A stretch of DNA of 64,000 bases. It comes from Sphingomonas mucosissima. GTDB taxonomy: Bacteria > Pseudomonadota > Alphaproteobacteria > Sphingomonadales > Sphingomonadaceae. The DNA is taken from positions 372,001 through 436,000 of the forward strand of contig NZ_NBBJ01000002.1 in assembly GCF_002197665.1 (NCBI RefSeq), in the 5' to 3' direction. A program made the translations under genes and the position numbers. Positions 17,522-27,128 of the stretch are shown one piece after another (the stretch's first letter is position 1; every line of letters starts with the position of its first letter). The notes below the pieces were generated by a model that searched no databases, was not told the DNA's origin, and saw nothing but the letters and a program-made list of their open reading frames with translations.

Positions 17522-18472
17522 ATGACCCCCGTCTTCCTGACAATCGATACCGAGATTGCCTGGCGCCACCATCGCGCCGGGCTTGATCCCGCAACGGTGG
17601 AAGCGCGGTCGATCGAACCGGCCGGTGTCGGGCTGGGGTGGCAACTTGGTGAGTTGGCGCGGCATGCGCTGAAGGCCACCTTTTTCGTGGATCCCATGCC
17701 GGCGCGGATCTACGGCCTCGATCTGTTCCGCCGCATCGTGGATGCGATTCTGACGGCGGGCCAGGAGGTGCAACTGCACCTTCACCCGAATTGGACCAAG
17801 GCGCAGCTGTCCGACCGCGAGGCCCATGCCGCGTTCGAGATCATCGATTATTCTGCCAGTGAGCAGCGCGATCTGCTCGGCGAGGCGGCCAGCCTGCTGA
17901 TGGCGGCTGGTGCGCCCCGGCCGGTTGCTTTTCGCGCCGGCAGCTATTCCGCCAACGACGATACGCTGGCTGCCTTGGCGGCGCTCGGCATCGCGTATGA
18001 CAGCAGCCACAACGGCGCCTTTCATCCCTGGCCAAGCGCCATCGGACTGCCCGCGGCGCATATAGCCCCGGTGATGCGCCAGGGGGTGATGGAAGTGCCG
18101 GTCACCACCATTGAAGATACGCCGGGCGTGTGGCGGAATTTCCAGATTTGCGCCTTGTCGACGCAGGAGATGAAGGCAGCAATCGACCATGCCATCGCTG
18201 CCCGCCACGCCGCGTTGACCATCGTCGGCCATAGCTTTGAGCTCGCCGATCGGACGGGGATGAAGGCGAACAAGGTTCATGTGCGCCGGTTCGAGACATT
18301 GTGCCGGCTGCTGTCCGAGCGGCGCGACATGGCGCCGACGACGCATTTCGCGGACCGGCCCGCGCTGACGCTGGATGCGGGCGACAAACCGCTGGCGGCG
18401 AGCCGTTGGCGCCGGGGGCGGCGGCAGGCCGAGCAGGCCTGGTCCAATCTGGTCAGTGAGCGCGGTGCATGA
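17522..18472 (+). CDS. Polysaccharide deacetylase family protein (WalW-like)
   Basis: The 316-residue protein starts MTPVFLTIDTEIAWR, with the first metal-binding Asp of the NodB fold in the TIDTE motif. Further matching segments are KATFFVDPMPA, VQLHLHPNWT, AFRAGSYSANDDTLAAL and a late VGHSFEL. The HLHP metal motif is present. Members remove N-acetyl groups from polysaccharide or act on related amides. The start is chosen because the domain begins there. The stop overlaps the start of the next gene (ATGA), so it works with the acyltransferase that follows, probably in surface polysaccharide modification. Confidence 0.85.
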   Translation: MTPVFLTIDTEIAWRHHRAGLDPATVEARSIEPAGVGLGWQLGELARHALKATFFVDPMPARIYGLDLFRRIVDAILTAGQEVQLHLHPNWTKAQLSDREAHAAFEIIDYSASEQRDLLGEAASLLMAAGAPRPVAFRAGSYSANDDTLAALAALGIAYDSSHNGAFHPWPSAIGLPAAHIAPVMRQGVMEVPVTTIEDTPGVWRNFQICALSTQEMKAAIDHAIAARHAALTIVGHSFELADRTGMKANKVHVRRFETLCRLLSERRDMAPTTHFADRPALTLDAGDKPLAASRWRRGRRQAEQAWSNLVSERGA

Positions 18473-19359
18473 GCGCTGCCGGGCTGCGCCTGCAAATTGG
18501 CGCGCGCACGATCGCGACCATCCCCCGACAGCTGTTGCGTGTGGGCATGTCGCTGGATGCCGCGCTGGGCGGAGACATGCCTGACCTGCCGCCGCTGGGT
18601 GCGGCGGACCACGGGTATCTCGTCACGTCCGTACCCGACGGGCTGGCCATCACGTGGCCCGGGCTGGCATTCGAGCGGCAGCGCTACACTCGCTATTATG
18701 TTGATCTCGCCGGGGGCGAAGCAGCGTGGCGGGCAGGGCTATCGGGGCAAACCCGCTCAACAATGAAGCGCAAGGCCAAGAAACTCGCGTCAGTCGGCGG
18801 CGGCCTGCTGGACGTGCGCCGGTTTCGCACGGCGGAGGAGCTGGCGCGTTTTCACCCGATTGCGCGGGCATTGGCGGAGAAGACCTATCAGGAGCGGCTG
18901 ATGGGTGCGGGCCTGCCCGGCGATGCCGCGGCGCTTCAGAAGATGCTCGCCCTCGCCGAAGCGGATCGTGTGCGGGCGTGGCTGCTTTACGTAAACGATG
19001 CTCCGGCGGCGTATCTTTGGTGCAGCGCAGATGGGGAGACGCTCCGCTACGATTATGTCGGCCATGATCCGGCCGTTGCCGCGCTTTCACCTGGCGGCGT
19101 GCTGATGGAAGCGGCGTTGAGCGACCTGTTCGCCGACCGATTTGCTCGTTTCGACTTCACCGAAGGGGAGGGGCAGCACAAGCGCCTCATGGCGAGCGGG
19201 GGCATCGACTGCCGCGACTTGCTGCTGCTGCGCCCGACCGTAGGGAACAGGGGGGCAGTGGCGCTGGTGCGCGGGTTTGACGCTGCAATCGGGCTGGCCA
19301 AGAAGGCTGCCGCCGCGCCCGCGTTACACAAGCTGGCGAAGCGGGTGCGCCGCGCCTGA
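18469..19359 (+). CDS. GNAT/BioF2-like (FemAB-related) acyltransferase
   Basis: The 296-residue protein has the layout of the BioF2-like acetyltransferase family used in exopolysaccharide loci: YVDLAGGEAAWRAGLSGQTR, STMKRKAKKLA, a central acyl-acceptor region with ARALAEKTYQERL, and LLYVNDAPAAYLWCSADGE followed by YDYVGHDPAVAALSPGGVL. It probably transfers an acyl or aminoacyl group onto a sugar or lipid-linked precursor. It overlaps the deacetylase gene by 4 bases. A deacetylase and an acyltransferase in one unit suggest exchange of the acyl group on a glycan amine; this is inference. Confidence 0.8.
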   Translation: MSAAGLRLQIGARTIATIPRQLLRVGMSLDAALGGDMPDLPPLGAADHGYLVTSVPDGLAITWPGLAFERQRYTRYYVDLAGGEAAWRAGLSGQTRSTMKRKAKKLASVGGGLLDVRRFRTAEELARFHPIARALAEKTYQERLMGAGLPGDAAALQKMLALAEADRVRAWLLYVNDAPAAYLWCSADGETLRYDYVGHDPAVAALSPGGVLMEAALSDLFADRFARFDFTEGEGQHKRLMASGGIDCRDLLLLRPTVGNRGAVALVRGFDAAIGLAKKAAAAPALHKLAKRVRRA

Positions 19360-19444
19360 CCTGTCGTGCGCCGTTGGGCATGCGCTATCGCGCGGAGACG
19401 TTGCGCCTTCGACAAGTGCCGGCCGCACCGGTTAAACAAGCCCG

Positions 19445-20176
19445 ATGCACCTAGCCGCACCAGCGATCATCCTGGCACTTCGTGCACATGGCGAACATGG
19501 CGTCGTGGTCCGCGCCCTGACGCCGAATGACGGGGTGCGCGCGGGCTATGTGCGCGGCGGCCGATCCAGAGCGCTGCGGCCCGTGCTTCAGCCAGCGAAC
19601 ACGATCCTTGGCGAGTGGCGAGCAAGAACCGACGAGCAGCTTCCCGCGTTGACCGTGGAGCTGGTGCACAGCCGCGCGACGCTGCATACCGAGCCGCTGC
19701 CCGCCGCGGCGCTCGATTGGCTGGCGACGCTCACCGCCGCTGCCTTGCCCGAGGCGCAGCCTTATCCTCAGCTCTACCTGGCACTTGCCGGCATATTGGA
19801 CGCGGTGGAGGCTGCGCCTCTGGCAAGGGGATGGGCAGGGGCCATGGCGCGCTATGAACTGCTGGTGCTGGCCCAGCTCGGCTTTGGCCTGGATCTCGAG
19901 CGATGCGTGGTAACCGGGTCAGACGAGGACATCGCCTTTGTCAGCCCCAAGAGTGGTGGCGGGGTGAGCCGTGCGGCCGCCACAGGGTACGAGGATCGCC
20001 TACTGCCCCTGCCTAACTTCCTGCGGGCAGGCGGCGAGCCCGACTGGCCCGACGTGTTTGCTGCCCTGGCAATCACCGGCCGCTTCCTTGCACGCGACAT
20101 AATGACGGACCGCCGCGCCGACGTGATATCTGCCCGTGACCGGCTGATCGACAGGTTGAAGAGAGCAGTTGCGTAG
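19445..20176 (+). CDS. recO: DNA repair protein RecO
   Basis: The 243-residue protein is full length. The N-terminal OB fold has [20 protein letters not shown], and the all-helical C-terminal part has [21 protein letters not shown] and [13 protein letters not shown], the typical RecO signature near the family's zinc position (a single Cys here, so no full zinc finger). RecO helps RecF/RecR load RecA at gaps and anneals DNA. It stands alone, 106 bases before leuB. Confidence 0.94.
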   Translation: MHLAAPAIILALRAHGEHGVVVRALTPNDGVRAGYVRGGRSRALRPVLQPANTILGEWRARTDEQLPALTVELVHSRATLHTEPLPAAALDWLATLTAAALPEAQPYPQLYLALAGILDAVEAAPLARGWAGAMARYELLVLAQLGFGLDLERCVVTGSDEDIAFVSPKSGGGVSRAAATGYEDRLLPLPNFLRAGGEPDWPDVFAALAITGRFLARDIMTDRRADVISARDRLIDRLKRAVA

Positions 20177-20282
20177 CCTGCGTTGTGGCGGCTAGGCGCG
20201 GTGTTGAAATCGCCGAACAGGTCTGCGCGGTTGCGCTGTGCTGCCGGCGCAACGTCGACACGTTAAGCCTCGGACGGTGATC

Positions 20283-21335
20283 ATGGCGCAATCTTCTCTC
20301 ATCGCGATCCTGCCGGGCGATGGCATCGGCCCGGAGGTTACAGCGCAGGCGCGGCGCGTGCTTGAGGCGCTGAGCCTTGGCGTCACCTTCGAGGAAGCGC
20401 CTGTCGGCGGCGCGGCCTATCATCAGACCGGCAATCCGCTCCCTGCGGCGACGCTCGATCTGGCGCGCCGGGCTGATGCTATTCTCTTCGGCTCCGTTGG
20501 TGATCCCGCATGTGATGCACTCGATCGGCACCTGCGCCCCGAGCAGGCGATCCTGGGCTTGCGCAAAGAGCTTTCGCTGTTCGCCAATCTGCGGCCGGCG
20601 AAGCTTTTTCCCGGGCTGGAGGATGCGTCCGCGCTTCGCCCGGAAGTGGCCCGCACGATCGATCTGCTGATCGTCCGCGAATTGAACGGCGACGTTTACT
20701 TCGGCGAGAAGGGCATGCGGACCACGGCGGCGGGGCTGCGCCAGGGGTATGACCTGATGAGCTACGACGAAGGCGAGGTTCGGCGTATCGCGATCGCCGG
20801 CTTCGAAGCGGCGCGGCGGCGGCGGGGCAAGCTGTGCTCGGTGGACAAGGCCAATGTGCTCGAAACCTCGCAGTTGTGGCGCGACGTGGTGATCGAGGTG
20901 TCGGAGCAATATTCGGATGTGGCGCTGAGCCATATGTATGTCGATAACGCCGCCATGCAGATGGTGCGTGATCCCGGCCAGTTCGATGTGATCGTGACGG
21001 GCAATCTCTTCGGCGATATCCTGTCGGATCAGGCATCCATGTGCGTTGGCTCGATCGGCCTGCTGCCGTCCGCATCGCTGGATGAAGCCGGCAAGGGCCT
21101 GTACGAGCCGATCCATGGTTCGGCGCCCGATATCGCGGGGCAGGGCAAGGCGAACCCATGCGCCGCCATCCTGTCGGCCGCGCTCCTGCTTCGTCACTCG
21201 CTTGGTCAGCCCGAAGCGGCGGACCGGATCGAGCAGGCGGTGGCGCGGGCGCTGGCAGGCGGCCAGCGAACGGCCGATCTCGGCGGAAGCTGCTCGACGG
21301 AAGCGATGGGAGATGCGGTTCTGGCGGCGCTGTGA
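20283..21335 (+). CDS. leuB: 3-isopropylmalate dehydrogenase
   Basis: The 350-residue enzyme begins [22 protein letters not shown] 20283 is preferred over the open frame from 20238 because the fold starts here. It has [13 protein letters not shown], the substrate loop, [12 protein letters not shown], the NAD/metal site [30 protein letters not shown] and [13 protein letters not shown]. It catalyses the oxidative decarboxylation step of leucine synthesis. leuCD are not adjacent. The next gene, a glycosyltransferase, starts at a GTG within the stop (GTGA). Confidence 0.97.
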   Translation: MAQSSLIAILPGDGIGPEVTAQARRVLEALSLGVTFEEAPVGGAAYHQTGNPLPAATLDLARRADAILFGSVGDPACDALDRHLRPEQAILGLRKELSLFANLRPAKLFPGLEDASALRPEVARTIDLLIVRELNGDVYFGEKGMRTTAAGLRQGYDLMSYDEGEVRRIAIAGFEAARRRRGKLCSVDKANVLETSQLWRDVVIEVSEQYSDVALSHMYVDNAAMQMVRDPGQFDVIVTGNLFGDILSDQASMCVGSIGLLPSASLDEAGKGLYEPIHGSAPDIAGQGKANPCAAILSAALLLRHSLGQPEAADRIEQAVARALAGGQRTADLGGSCSTEAMGDAVLAAL

Positions 21336-22432
21336 GCGAGCCGCTCGAGCTGGCGGTCGTTATCCCGACCTTCAATGAGCGGGCCAATGTGCCGTTGCTG
21401 GTGGCGAAGCTGGAGCAAGCGCTGCGTGGGACGCGATGGGAAGCCATCTTTGTCGATGATGATAGCCCGGACGGGACGGCAGACGCGGCGCGGGAGATCG
21501 CGCGCGCGGACTCGCGGGTTCGGGTGATCCAGCGGATCGGGCGGCGGGGGCTGGGAACCGCCTGTATCGAGGGGATGTGCGCCACTGCTGCCCCTGTCGT
21601 GGCCGTGATCGATGGCGATCTTCAGCATGACGAGACGATACTGCCGCAGATGCTGGCAGCGCTGCACGGAGACGATGCGCTGGATATCGTGATCGGCTCC
21701 CGCTTCGTGGCAGGCGGGGGGACCGGCGAGTGGGACAGGGATCGCGTGGCGAAATCCGCCTTCGCGACGCGGCTGTCGCAGCGGGTGCTGAACGTCGGCC
21801 TGACCGACCCGATGAGCGGTTTCTTCGCCATCCGCACCGACGTGGTCCGGACGATCGCGCCGCACCTTTCCGGCATCGGGTTCAAGATCCTGCTGGACAT
21901 CATGACCGCATCTGCCCGCCCGCTGCAGTGCCTGGAATTGCCGTACGTCTTCCGCTGCCGGGAACAGGGGGAATCGAAGCTCGATCATGTGGTGGCGCTC
22001 GAATATCTGATCGCGCTCTACGATCGAAAGTTCGGCAAGGTCGTGCCGGTGCGCTTTGCCATGTTCTCCTGCATCGGGGTGATCGGCGTGCTGATCCACA
22101 TGGGCGTGCTCATGCTGCTTCACCTGGGACTGGGCAGCGGCTTTCTGGGCGCCCAGATCGTGGGAACGGCGGCGGCGATGACGTTCAACTTCTTCCTGAA
22201 CAATGCCCTGACCTATCGCGATCGGCGCCTGCGCGGCTGGCGACAGCTGCTCGACGGCTGGGTCTCCTTCTCGCTCGTATGCTCGGTCGGGGCGGTGGCC
22301 AATGTGGGCGTGGCGGCGTTCCTTTACGACTTCCGTTACGGTGCCTGGGCGGGCTCGGCGCTGGCCGGGGTGCTGGTGGGCGCGGTGTGGAATTACGCGC
22401 TGTCTTCGCGCTTCACCTGGGGGCGGTATTGA
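21332..22432 (+). CDS. Dolichyl-phosphate-mannose-synthase-like glycosyltransferase with GtrA membrane domain
   Basis: The 366-residue protein begins at GTG 21332, overlapping leuB. Residues of about 5-235 form a GT2 domain with [40 protein letters not shown] and MSGFFAIR. Residues of about 245-366 carry four hydrophobic segments of the GtrA family, with [15 protein letters not shown] between them. This layout makes a polyprenyl-phosphate sugar and moves it across the membrane. The converging neighbour is a lipid-linked sugar glycosyltransferase (PMT/ArnT-like) only 6 bases away, so the two may serve the same glycosylation route. Confidence 0.92.
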   Translation: MSEPLELAVVIPTFNERANVPLLVAKLEQALRGTRWEAIFVDDDSPDGTADAAREIARADSRVRVIQRIGRRGLGTACIEGMCATAAPVVAVIDGDLQHDETILPQMLAALHGDDALDIVIGSRFVAGGGTGEWDRDRVAKSAFATRLSQRVLNVGLTDPMSGFFAIRTDVVRTIAPHLSGIGFKILLDIMTASARPLQCLELPYVFRCREQGESKLDHVVALEYLIALYDRKFGKVVPVRFAMFSCIGVIGVLIHMGVLMLLHLGLGSGFLGAQIVGTAAAMTFNFFLNNALTYRDRRLRGWRQLLDGWVSFSLVCSVGAVANVGVAAFLYDFRYGAWAGSALAGVLVGAVWNYALSSRFTWGRY

Positions 22433-22438
22433 AGCGGA

Positions 22439-23782
22439 TCAGACCCAGCTGCTGAACCACATCCAGCGGCGAAAGGCAGTCGCATCGGGCAGCGCCTGCG
22501 CCGACAGGAGCGGGAAGAAGTACACTGCCAGCGCCAAGGCGATACCGAGAAGCACCAGATCGGCGCCGCGCAGCCGCGTGCGCCAGTGATCGAGCACCAG
22601 CACGATTGGCAGGACGATGAAGATGCTGGAGGGGAAATAATAATAATAGAAGCCGAGTGATTTCGGGATCACGGCCCAGATGCCGAGGCTGCCGGTCCAT
22701 AGCGCTGCGGCAGCGAAGAGGCGGGGCGATCCGTGGCGGATCCAGCCGCCCCAGCACGCCGCCACCGCCACCAACCCGCTCCACATGATCGCGGGGTTTC
22801 CCAGCAGCAGGATACCGCGCTGGGCGCCGTCGACGGGCTCATAAAGATACCAGATCGGCCTGATCAGCAGCGGCCAGGACCACCAATCCGATTGATAGGC
22901 GTGGGCCGGAAGAACCTGCGTCTGGCGCTGGTACATTTCGAGCTGAAACGGGATCAGGCGCGCCAGCGTGAGTGGCTCGGCGGTGTAGAAAAAGGCGGGA
23001 GCGAAGGTGAGGAGGTAGGCGAAGCCTGAGACGGATCCCAGCACCAGGAGCGCGGGCCAGATCGGCAATCCGGGAAAGCGTCGCTGGTCGCCGAGTTTGC
23101 AGATCACGAAGGCTGCGCCGGCGAAGGCGACATAAGGCGCGGCGAGCCATTTGCAGCCGACCGCGAGGCCTAGCAGAACGGCGGCGGTCGACCAGCGCCA
23201 CCAGCCGCCGGCGCGCAGGGTCCAGGCGATCATGGCGATGGCGCTGGCCAGAAAGGCGAGCATGAACCCGTCGAGCATCGCAATGCGGGCCTGAACATAG
23301 AGCGTGAAGCTCAGCAGCGTCAGCGCGGCTGCGATGAGGCTGGGGCTCAGGCGTCCGGTGATCAGCCAAGTGGTTGCGAACATCGAGACAAGGGTCACGC
23401 TGCCGGCCAGCGTGGACATGAACCGCCAGCCCAGGGGCGTATCGCCGAAAATCAGCATGCCAAGCGCGATCAGCGACTTGCCGAGCAGCGGGTGTTCGAT
23501 GTTGGTCGGCCCGGAAAGCGCGATCAGCGCCCGGGCGGCGGGCACGTAGTGGACCTCGTCGAACACGAATTGGTGCGGCACCGATAGGCGGATGAGGAAC
23601 AGCGCCTCGGCCAGCACGAAGATGAGGATGGCGAGCGGCAGCGGGCGGCGCAGCATGCTGCGCGGGGCCGCTTCGACAGGGATCGCTGCGGCACTTGGCG
23701 CCCTGCCAGCGCTGGCGCTGTGGGGAACGGCAGGGCGCGAATGTTGAGAAAGTTGAGACGGTGGCGGGGTATCTCTCAACAT
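22439..23782 (-). CDS. PMT/ArnT-like membrane glycosyltransferase (GT39 superfamily)
   Basis: The 447-residue protein is polytopic with about 10-12 hydrophobic segments. After a 45-residue soluble N-terminus, the first loop carries FDEVHYVPAARAL with the Asp-Glu catalytic pair of GT-C enzymes, then NIEHPLLGKSLIALG and ARIAMLDGFMLAF. These transfer a sugar from a polyprenyl-phosphate carrier to protein or lipid at the outer face of the inner membrane. ATG 23782 has GGAG 10 bases upstream. That ATG lies inside one arm of a palindromic dispersed repeat, and residues of about 3-14 (RDTPPPSQLSQHSR) are encoded by it. Confidence 0.88.
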   Translation of the reverse strand: MLRDTPPPSQLSQHSRPAVPHSASAGRAPSAAAIPVEAAPRSMLRRPLPLAILIFVLAEALFLIRLSVPHQFVFDEVHYVPAARALIALSGPTNIEHPLLGKSLIALGMLIFGDTPLGWRFMSTLAGSVTLVSMFATTWLITGRLSPSLIAAALTLLSFTLYVQARIAMLDGFMLAFLASAIAMIAWTLRAGGWWRWSTAAVLLGLAVGCKWLAAPYVAFAGAAFVICKLGDQRRFPGLPIWPALLVLGSVSGFAYLLTFAPAFFYTAEPLTLARLIPFQLEMYQRQTQVLPAHAYQSDWWSWPLLIRPIWYLYEPVDGAQRGILLLGNPAIMWSGLVAVAACWGGWIRHGSPRLFAAAALWTGSLGIWAVIPKSLGFYYYYFPSSIFIVLPIVLVLDHWRTRLRGADLVLLGIALALAVYFFPLLSAQALPDATAFRRWMWFSSWV

Positions 23783-23788
23783 TCGCGC
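23735..23788. repeat. Palindromic dispersed element, full copy
   Basis: Perfect 15-bp inverted arms (23735-23749 and 23774-23788) enclose a 24-base loop that repeats GTTGAGA. The first 40 bases (23735-23774) recur with one mismatch at 58173-58212. The right arm supplies the start codon of the PMT-like gene on the minus strand. Confidence 0.85.
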
Positions 23789-23985
23789 GGCTCCAATGGT
23801 GCAGGGCCTGTCTTTGCCATGGTCGCGGGGGTGTAGGACAGCCCAGGGGCAAATCGGTGACACTCTGCCGCCGCCGGAGCGTGTGGCCCTGATCGCGCAG
23901 CAGCGCACCGCGGGGCACGCTCGGCACGTTCGGCACGCGGAGGACAGCCTTGAAAGCCGGCCGGGATTGGCCGAAAGCGGGCACC

Positions 23986-25194
23986 ATGAAACGTCGCACC
24001 GGACAGGACCGCTCCATCACCGACACGTGGCGCCCCGCCACACGCGCGATCCGCGGGGGGACCGCACGCTCCGAATTCGGGGAGACGTCCGAAGCGATCT
24101 TCGTCACCTCGGGCTATTCCTACGATTGCGCGGGCGACGCGGCGGCTCGCTTTGCCGGCGAGCAGGAGGGGATGACCTATTCCCGGCTGCAGAACCCCAC
24201 GGTGGAAATGCTGGAGCAACGGATCGCCATTCTGGAAGGGGCGGAGGCATGCCGGACGATGGCGACCGGCATGGCGGCGATGACCGCGGTGCTGCTGAGC
24301 CAGCTCCAGGCGGGCGACCATGTCGTGGGCGGCCGCGCGGCGTTCGGATCGTGTCGCTGGCTGCTCGACAATCTGTTGCCGAAATTCGGCATCGCGACCA
24401 CGGTGGTGGACGCGCGCGATCCGCAGGCGTTTGCGGATGCCGTGCGGCCCGAAACCAAGGTGTTCTTCTTCGAAACGCCCGCCAATCCGACGATGGATGT
24501 CGTTGACCTGAAGGCGGTGTGCGGCATTGCGCGCGATCGCGGCATCACCAGCGTGGTCGACAACGCCTTTGCCACCCCGGCCTTGCAGCGGCCGATGGAG
24601 TTTGGCGCTGATGTGACCGCCTACTCCGCCACCAAGATGATGGACGGGCAGGGGCGCGTGCTGGCCGGCGCCGTGTGCGGCACCGAGGATTTCATCGAGA
24701 ACACGCTGCTCCCGTTCACGCGCAACACGGGGCCGACGCTGTCGCCGTTCAATGCGTGGGTGGTGCTGAAGGGCCTGGAGACGCTGGACCTGCGCATCCG
24801 GCGGCAATCCGAGAATGCGGTAAAAGTCGCGAGCTTTCTGGAAGGGCGCGTGCCCACCGTCCTTTACCCCGGCCTACCCAGCCACCCGCAGCACAATCTG
24901 GCGATGAGCCAGATGGAGGCCGCGGGGCCGATCTTCGCCATCCTGCTTGATGGTGGGCGCACGCAGGCGCATGGGTTGCTCGACGGGCTGGCGCTGATCG
25001 ACATTTCCAACAACATCGGCGATTCCCGATCGCTGATGACCCATCCCGCCTCCACGACGCACAATTCGGTGGCGCCCGACAAGCGCGAGGAAATGGGCGT
25101 GACCGAGGGTATGCTGCGGCTGAACGTCGGGCTGGAGGATCCGCAGGACCTGATCGAGGATCTGGACCAGGCCTTGCGCAAGGTTGGCTTGTGA
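23986..25194 (+). CDS. metZ: O-succinylhomoserine sulfhydrylase
   Basis: The 402-residue PLP enzyme belongs to the Cys/Met metabolism family. It has the YSRLQNPTVEMLEQRIA segment, FFFETPANPTMDVVD, DNAFATPALQRP and the PLP lysine Lys217 in YSATKMMDGQGR. The NP-xxx-YSRL pattern and overall length fit MetZ, which makes homocysteine directly from O-succinylhomoserine and sulfide. Start ATG 23986 (MKRRTGQDRSITD) fits homologues. The frame is also open from 23950. The stop overlaps the GTG start of apaG. I found no convincing SAM riboswitch in the 200-bp upstream region. Confidence 0.95.
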   Translation: MKRRTGQDRSITDTWRPATRAIRGGTARSEFGETSEAIFVTSGYSYDCAGDAAARFAGEQEGMTYSRLQNPTVEMLEQRIAILEGAEACRTMATGMAAMTAVLLSQLQAGDHVVGGRAAFGSCRWLLDNLLPKFGIATTVVDARDPQAFADAVRPETKVFFFETPANPTMDVVDLKAVCGIARDRGITSVVDNAFATPALQRPMEFGADVTAYSATKMMDGQGRVLAGAVCGTEDFIENTLLPFTRNTGPTLSPFNAWVVLKGLETLDLRIRRQSENAVKVASFLEGRVPTVLYPGLPSHPQHNLAMSQMEAAGPIFAILLDGGRTQAHGLLDGLALIDISNNIGDSRSLMTHPASTTHNSVAPDKREEMGVTEGMLRLNVGLEDPQDLIEDLDQALRKVGL

Positions 25195-25589
25195 AGGCTT
25201 TCTTCCCCTCGTCCGAAACGACGCAGGGGATCACCGTGCGCGTCTCGGTCAGCTATCTGCCCGAACAATCGGAGCCGGGGCGGGGGCGCTGGTTTTGGGC
25301 GTATCACATCCGGATCGAGAATGACGGCGAGCAGGCCGTGCAGCTGCTGACCCGCCATTGGACCATTACCGATGGCCGGGGCGCGCGCCATTCGGTGGAG
25401 GGCGAAGGCGTGGTGGGCGAGCAGCCGCTGATCGCACCGGGCGCAAGCTATGATTACGTATCCGGATGCCCGCTGGCGACGCCGACCGGATCGATGCTGG
25501 GCAGTTACCGGATGATCGGCGCGGACGGCGCCAGGATGGACGTGGCGATCCCGAAATTCGCGCTGATCGCGCCCGCCGTCGCCGAGTAA
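25191..25589 (+). CDS. apaG: ApaG domain protein
   Basis: The 132-residue protein is a single ApaG (DUF525) immunoglobulin-like domain with VRVSVSYLPEQSEP, WAYHIRIENDGEQAVQLLTRHW and VEGEGVVGEQPLIAPG, plus YDYVSGCPLATPTGSMLGSY. ApaG is named for cobalt/magnesium resistance phenotypes in enterobacteria. Its biochemistry is uncertain, and the fold also occurs in F-box proteins. It starts at a GTG overlapping the metZ stop by 4 bases, a gene pair seen in other alphaproteobacteria. Confidence 0.96.
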   Translation: MKAFFPSSETTQGITVRVSVSYLPEQSEPGRGRWFWAYHIRIENDGEQAVQLLTRHWTITDGRGARHSVEGEGVVGEQPLIAPGASYDYVSGCPLATPTGSMLGSYRMIGADGARMDVAIPKFALIAPAVAE

Positions 25590-25700
25590 AATGCCCGCGC
25601 CGCTTGCGAGCGGGGTGAGGGGAGGGCATGTCGCGCGAATGGTGATGAGCCCATTATACCATTTGCCCCGGTCTCTCCCATTTCGCAGAGGTATGGCCCG

Positions 25701-26504
25701 GTGAAGCGTACGCACCTTCCACTGAATGGCCTGCGCGTGCTGGATGCCGCCGCCCGCCACCTGTCCTTCACCCGCGCCGCAGACGAGCTGGCGGTGACGC
25801 CGGCAGCCGTCGGGCAGCAGATCCGCGCATTGGAGGATACGCTGGGCGTGGTGCTGTTTCGCCGCACCACCAAGGGGCTGGAGCTGACGCCGGAGGGCGA
25901 GGCCGGCCTTGCCGCGCTGCGCGACGGCTTTCTCCAGTTCGAAGAGGCGGTGCGCGCCATGCAGGCGGGGCAATCGTCCAAATCGCTGACGATTGCCGCG
26001 CCGCGCGATCTGACCGAGAAATGGCTGCTGCCGCGGCTGGCCGAGATTGCGCGCGTCGATGGCGAATTGCGCTTCGTGCTGGTCGCGTCCGACAGCCCGC
26101 CCGATTTCACCGAGGCGAACCTCGACCTTGCGATCACCTGGGGCGAGGGTCCGGGCGGGCTTGAGGGCGAGGCGATCGAGAGCGAGGGCATGGTGGTGGT
26201 GGAGCGGGCCGGGGGCGGCGCCGCGGCGACGATCGCCTGGCCGGGGCATGGCAGCGAGGACGGCGGCGCGCTGATCCGCGTCGGCGACGCCGGGCTGGCG
26301 CTGGACGCCGCCGCGCAGGGGCTGGGACGCGCGACGGTGCCGGAATTGCTGGCGGCGCGCGATCTGGCGGCCGGGCATGTGGTCGCGATCGGCGAGCCGC
26401 GCCCGTCCCGCCTCGGCTATTGGCTGGTCGCGCCGCTGCCGCAATGGCGCCAGCAGAAGGTGCAGGCGCTGGTGGAGGCGCTGGCCGGATTTGGGGCCGC
26501 GTGA
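25701..26504 (+). CDS. LysR family transcriptional regulator, GcvA-like
   Basis: The 267-residue protein begins at a GTG (an ATG eight bases earlier is in another frame and hits a stop). The N-terminal winged helix has GLRVLDAAARHLSFTRAADELAVTPAAVGQQIRALEDTLGVVLF, close to GcvA-type regulators. The effector domain (about 90-265) is short for the family and Gly/Ala rich in the middle. The stop overlaps the GTG start of a GNAT acetyltransferase, so the two are co-translated. The target genes cannot be told from the sequence. Confidence 0.92.
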   Translation: MKRTHLPLNGLRVLDAAARHLSFTRAADELAVTPAAVGQQIRALEDTLGVVLFRRTTKGLELTPEGEAGLAALRDGFLQFEEAVRAMQAGQSSKSLTIAAPRDLTEKWLLPRLAEIARVDGELRFVLVASDSPPDFTEANLDLAITWGEGPGGLEGEAIESEGMVVVERAGGGAAATIAWPGHGSEDGGALIRVGDAGLALDAAAQGLGRATVPELLAARDLAAGHVVAIGEPRPSRLGYWLVAPLPQWRQQKVQALVEALAGFGAA

Positions 26505-27025
26505 AGGCGAACCCGTTCGAGAGCGCGCGGCTATCGATCCGCGCACCGACGCCGAGCGACGCGCCAGCCTTGTACGAGGCTTATGGCGATCCCGGCGTCA
26601 TGCGCTTCTGGTCGACCCCGCCGCATCGATCGGTGGAGGAGACGATCGCTTACGTCACGCCGCATGCGGGCGATGAGTGGCGGCAGTGGGTGATCATCGA
26701 CAAGATCAGCGGCCGCGCCATCGGCACGCTGGCGGCGGGCGAGCGGCGCGCCGGGGTGATGGAAATCGGGTATCTTCTCTCTGCCGCGGCCTCGGGCCAC
26801 GGCTATGCCGGAGAAGCGGTGAGCGCGCTGATCGACCTGCTCTTCGCCGAGGGCGCACGGCGGGTCTATGCCGACACGGACGCCGAGAACGAGCGGTCGA
26901 TGGCGCTGCTGACAAGCCTTGGGTTTCGGCGCGAGGGCCTGCTGCGCGCGGAGTGGCACACGCACATTGGCGTGCGCGACAGCGTGATCTGGGGATTGCT
27001 GCGCGACGAGTGGCGGGCGGCGTAG
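26501..27025 (+). CDS. GNAT family N-acetyltransferase (RimJ/RimL-like)
   Basis: The 174-residue protein starts at GTG 26501 inside the LysR stop. It has RLSIRAPTPSDAPALYEAYGDPGVMRFW at the start, the acetyl-CoA loop region IGYLLSAAASGHGYAGEAVSALI and ENERSMALLTSLGFRREGLLR, which define RimJ/RimL-type acetyltransferases. These modify N-termini of proteins, or amine groups of small molecules or antibiotics. Substrate unknown. Confidence 0.93.
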   Translation: MKANPFESARLSIRAPTPSDAPALYEAYGDPGVMRFWSTPPHRSVEETIAYVTPHAGDEWRQWVIIDKISGRAIGTLAAGERRAGVMEIGYLLSAAASGHGYAGEAVSALIDLLFAEGARRVYADTDAENERSMALLTSLGFRREGLLRAEWHTHIGVRDSVIWGLLRDEWRAA

Positions 27026-27128
27026 TCGCGCTCACAGCGTCTTTCACCGCTAACGAAAGGTGGCAATCCGCCACGTCTGATCCGGCGGAACCACGATGGT
27101 GGCCCGCCCAGGTCGGGGCAAGCCCGGA

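Noticed and set aside
23783..23985. SAM-II or other SAM riboswitch upstream of metZ
   Set aside because: Alphaproteobacterial met genes often have one, but the pseudoknot pattern of SAM-II was not found, and part of this region is the start of the divergent gene.
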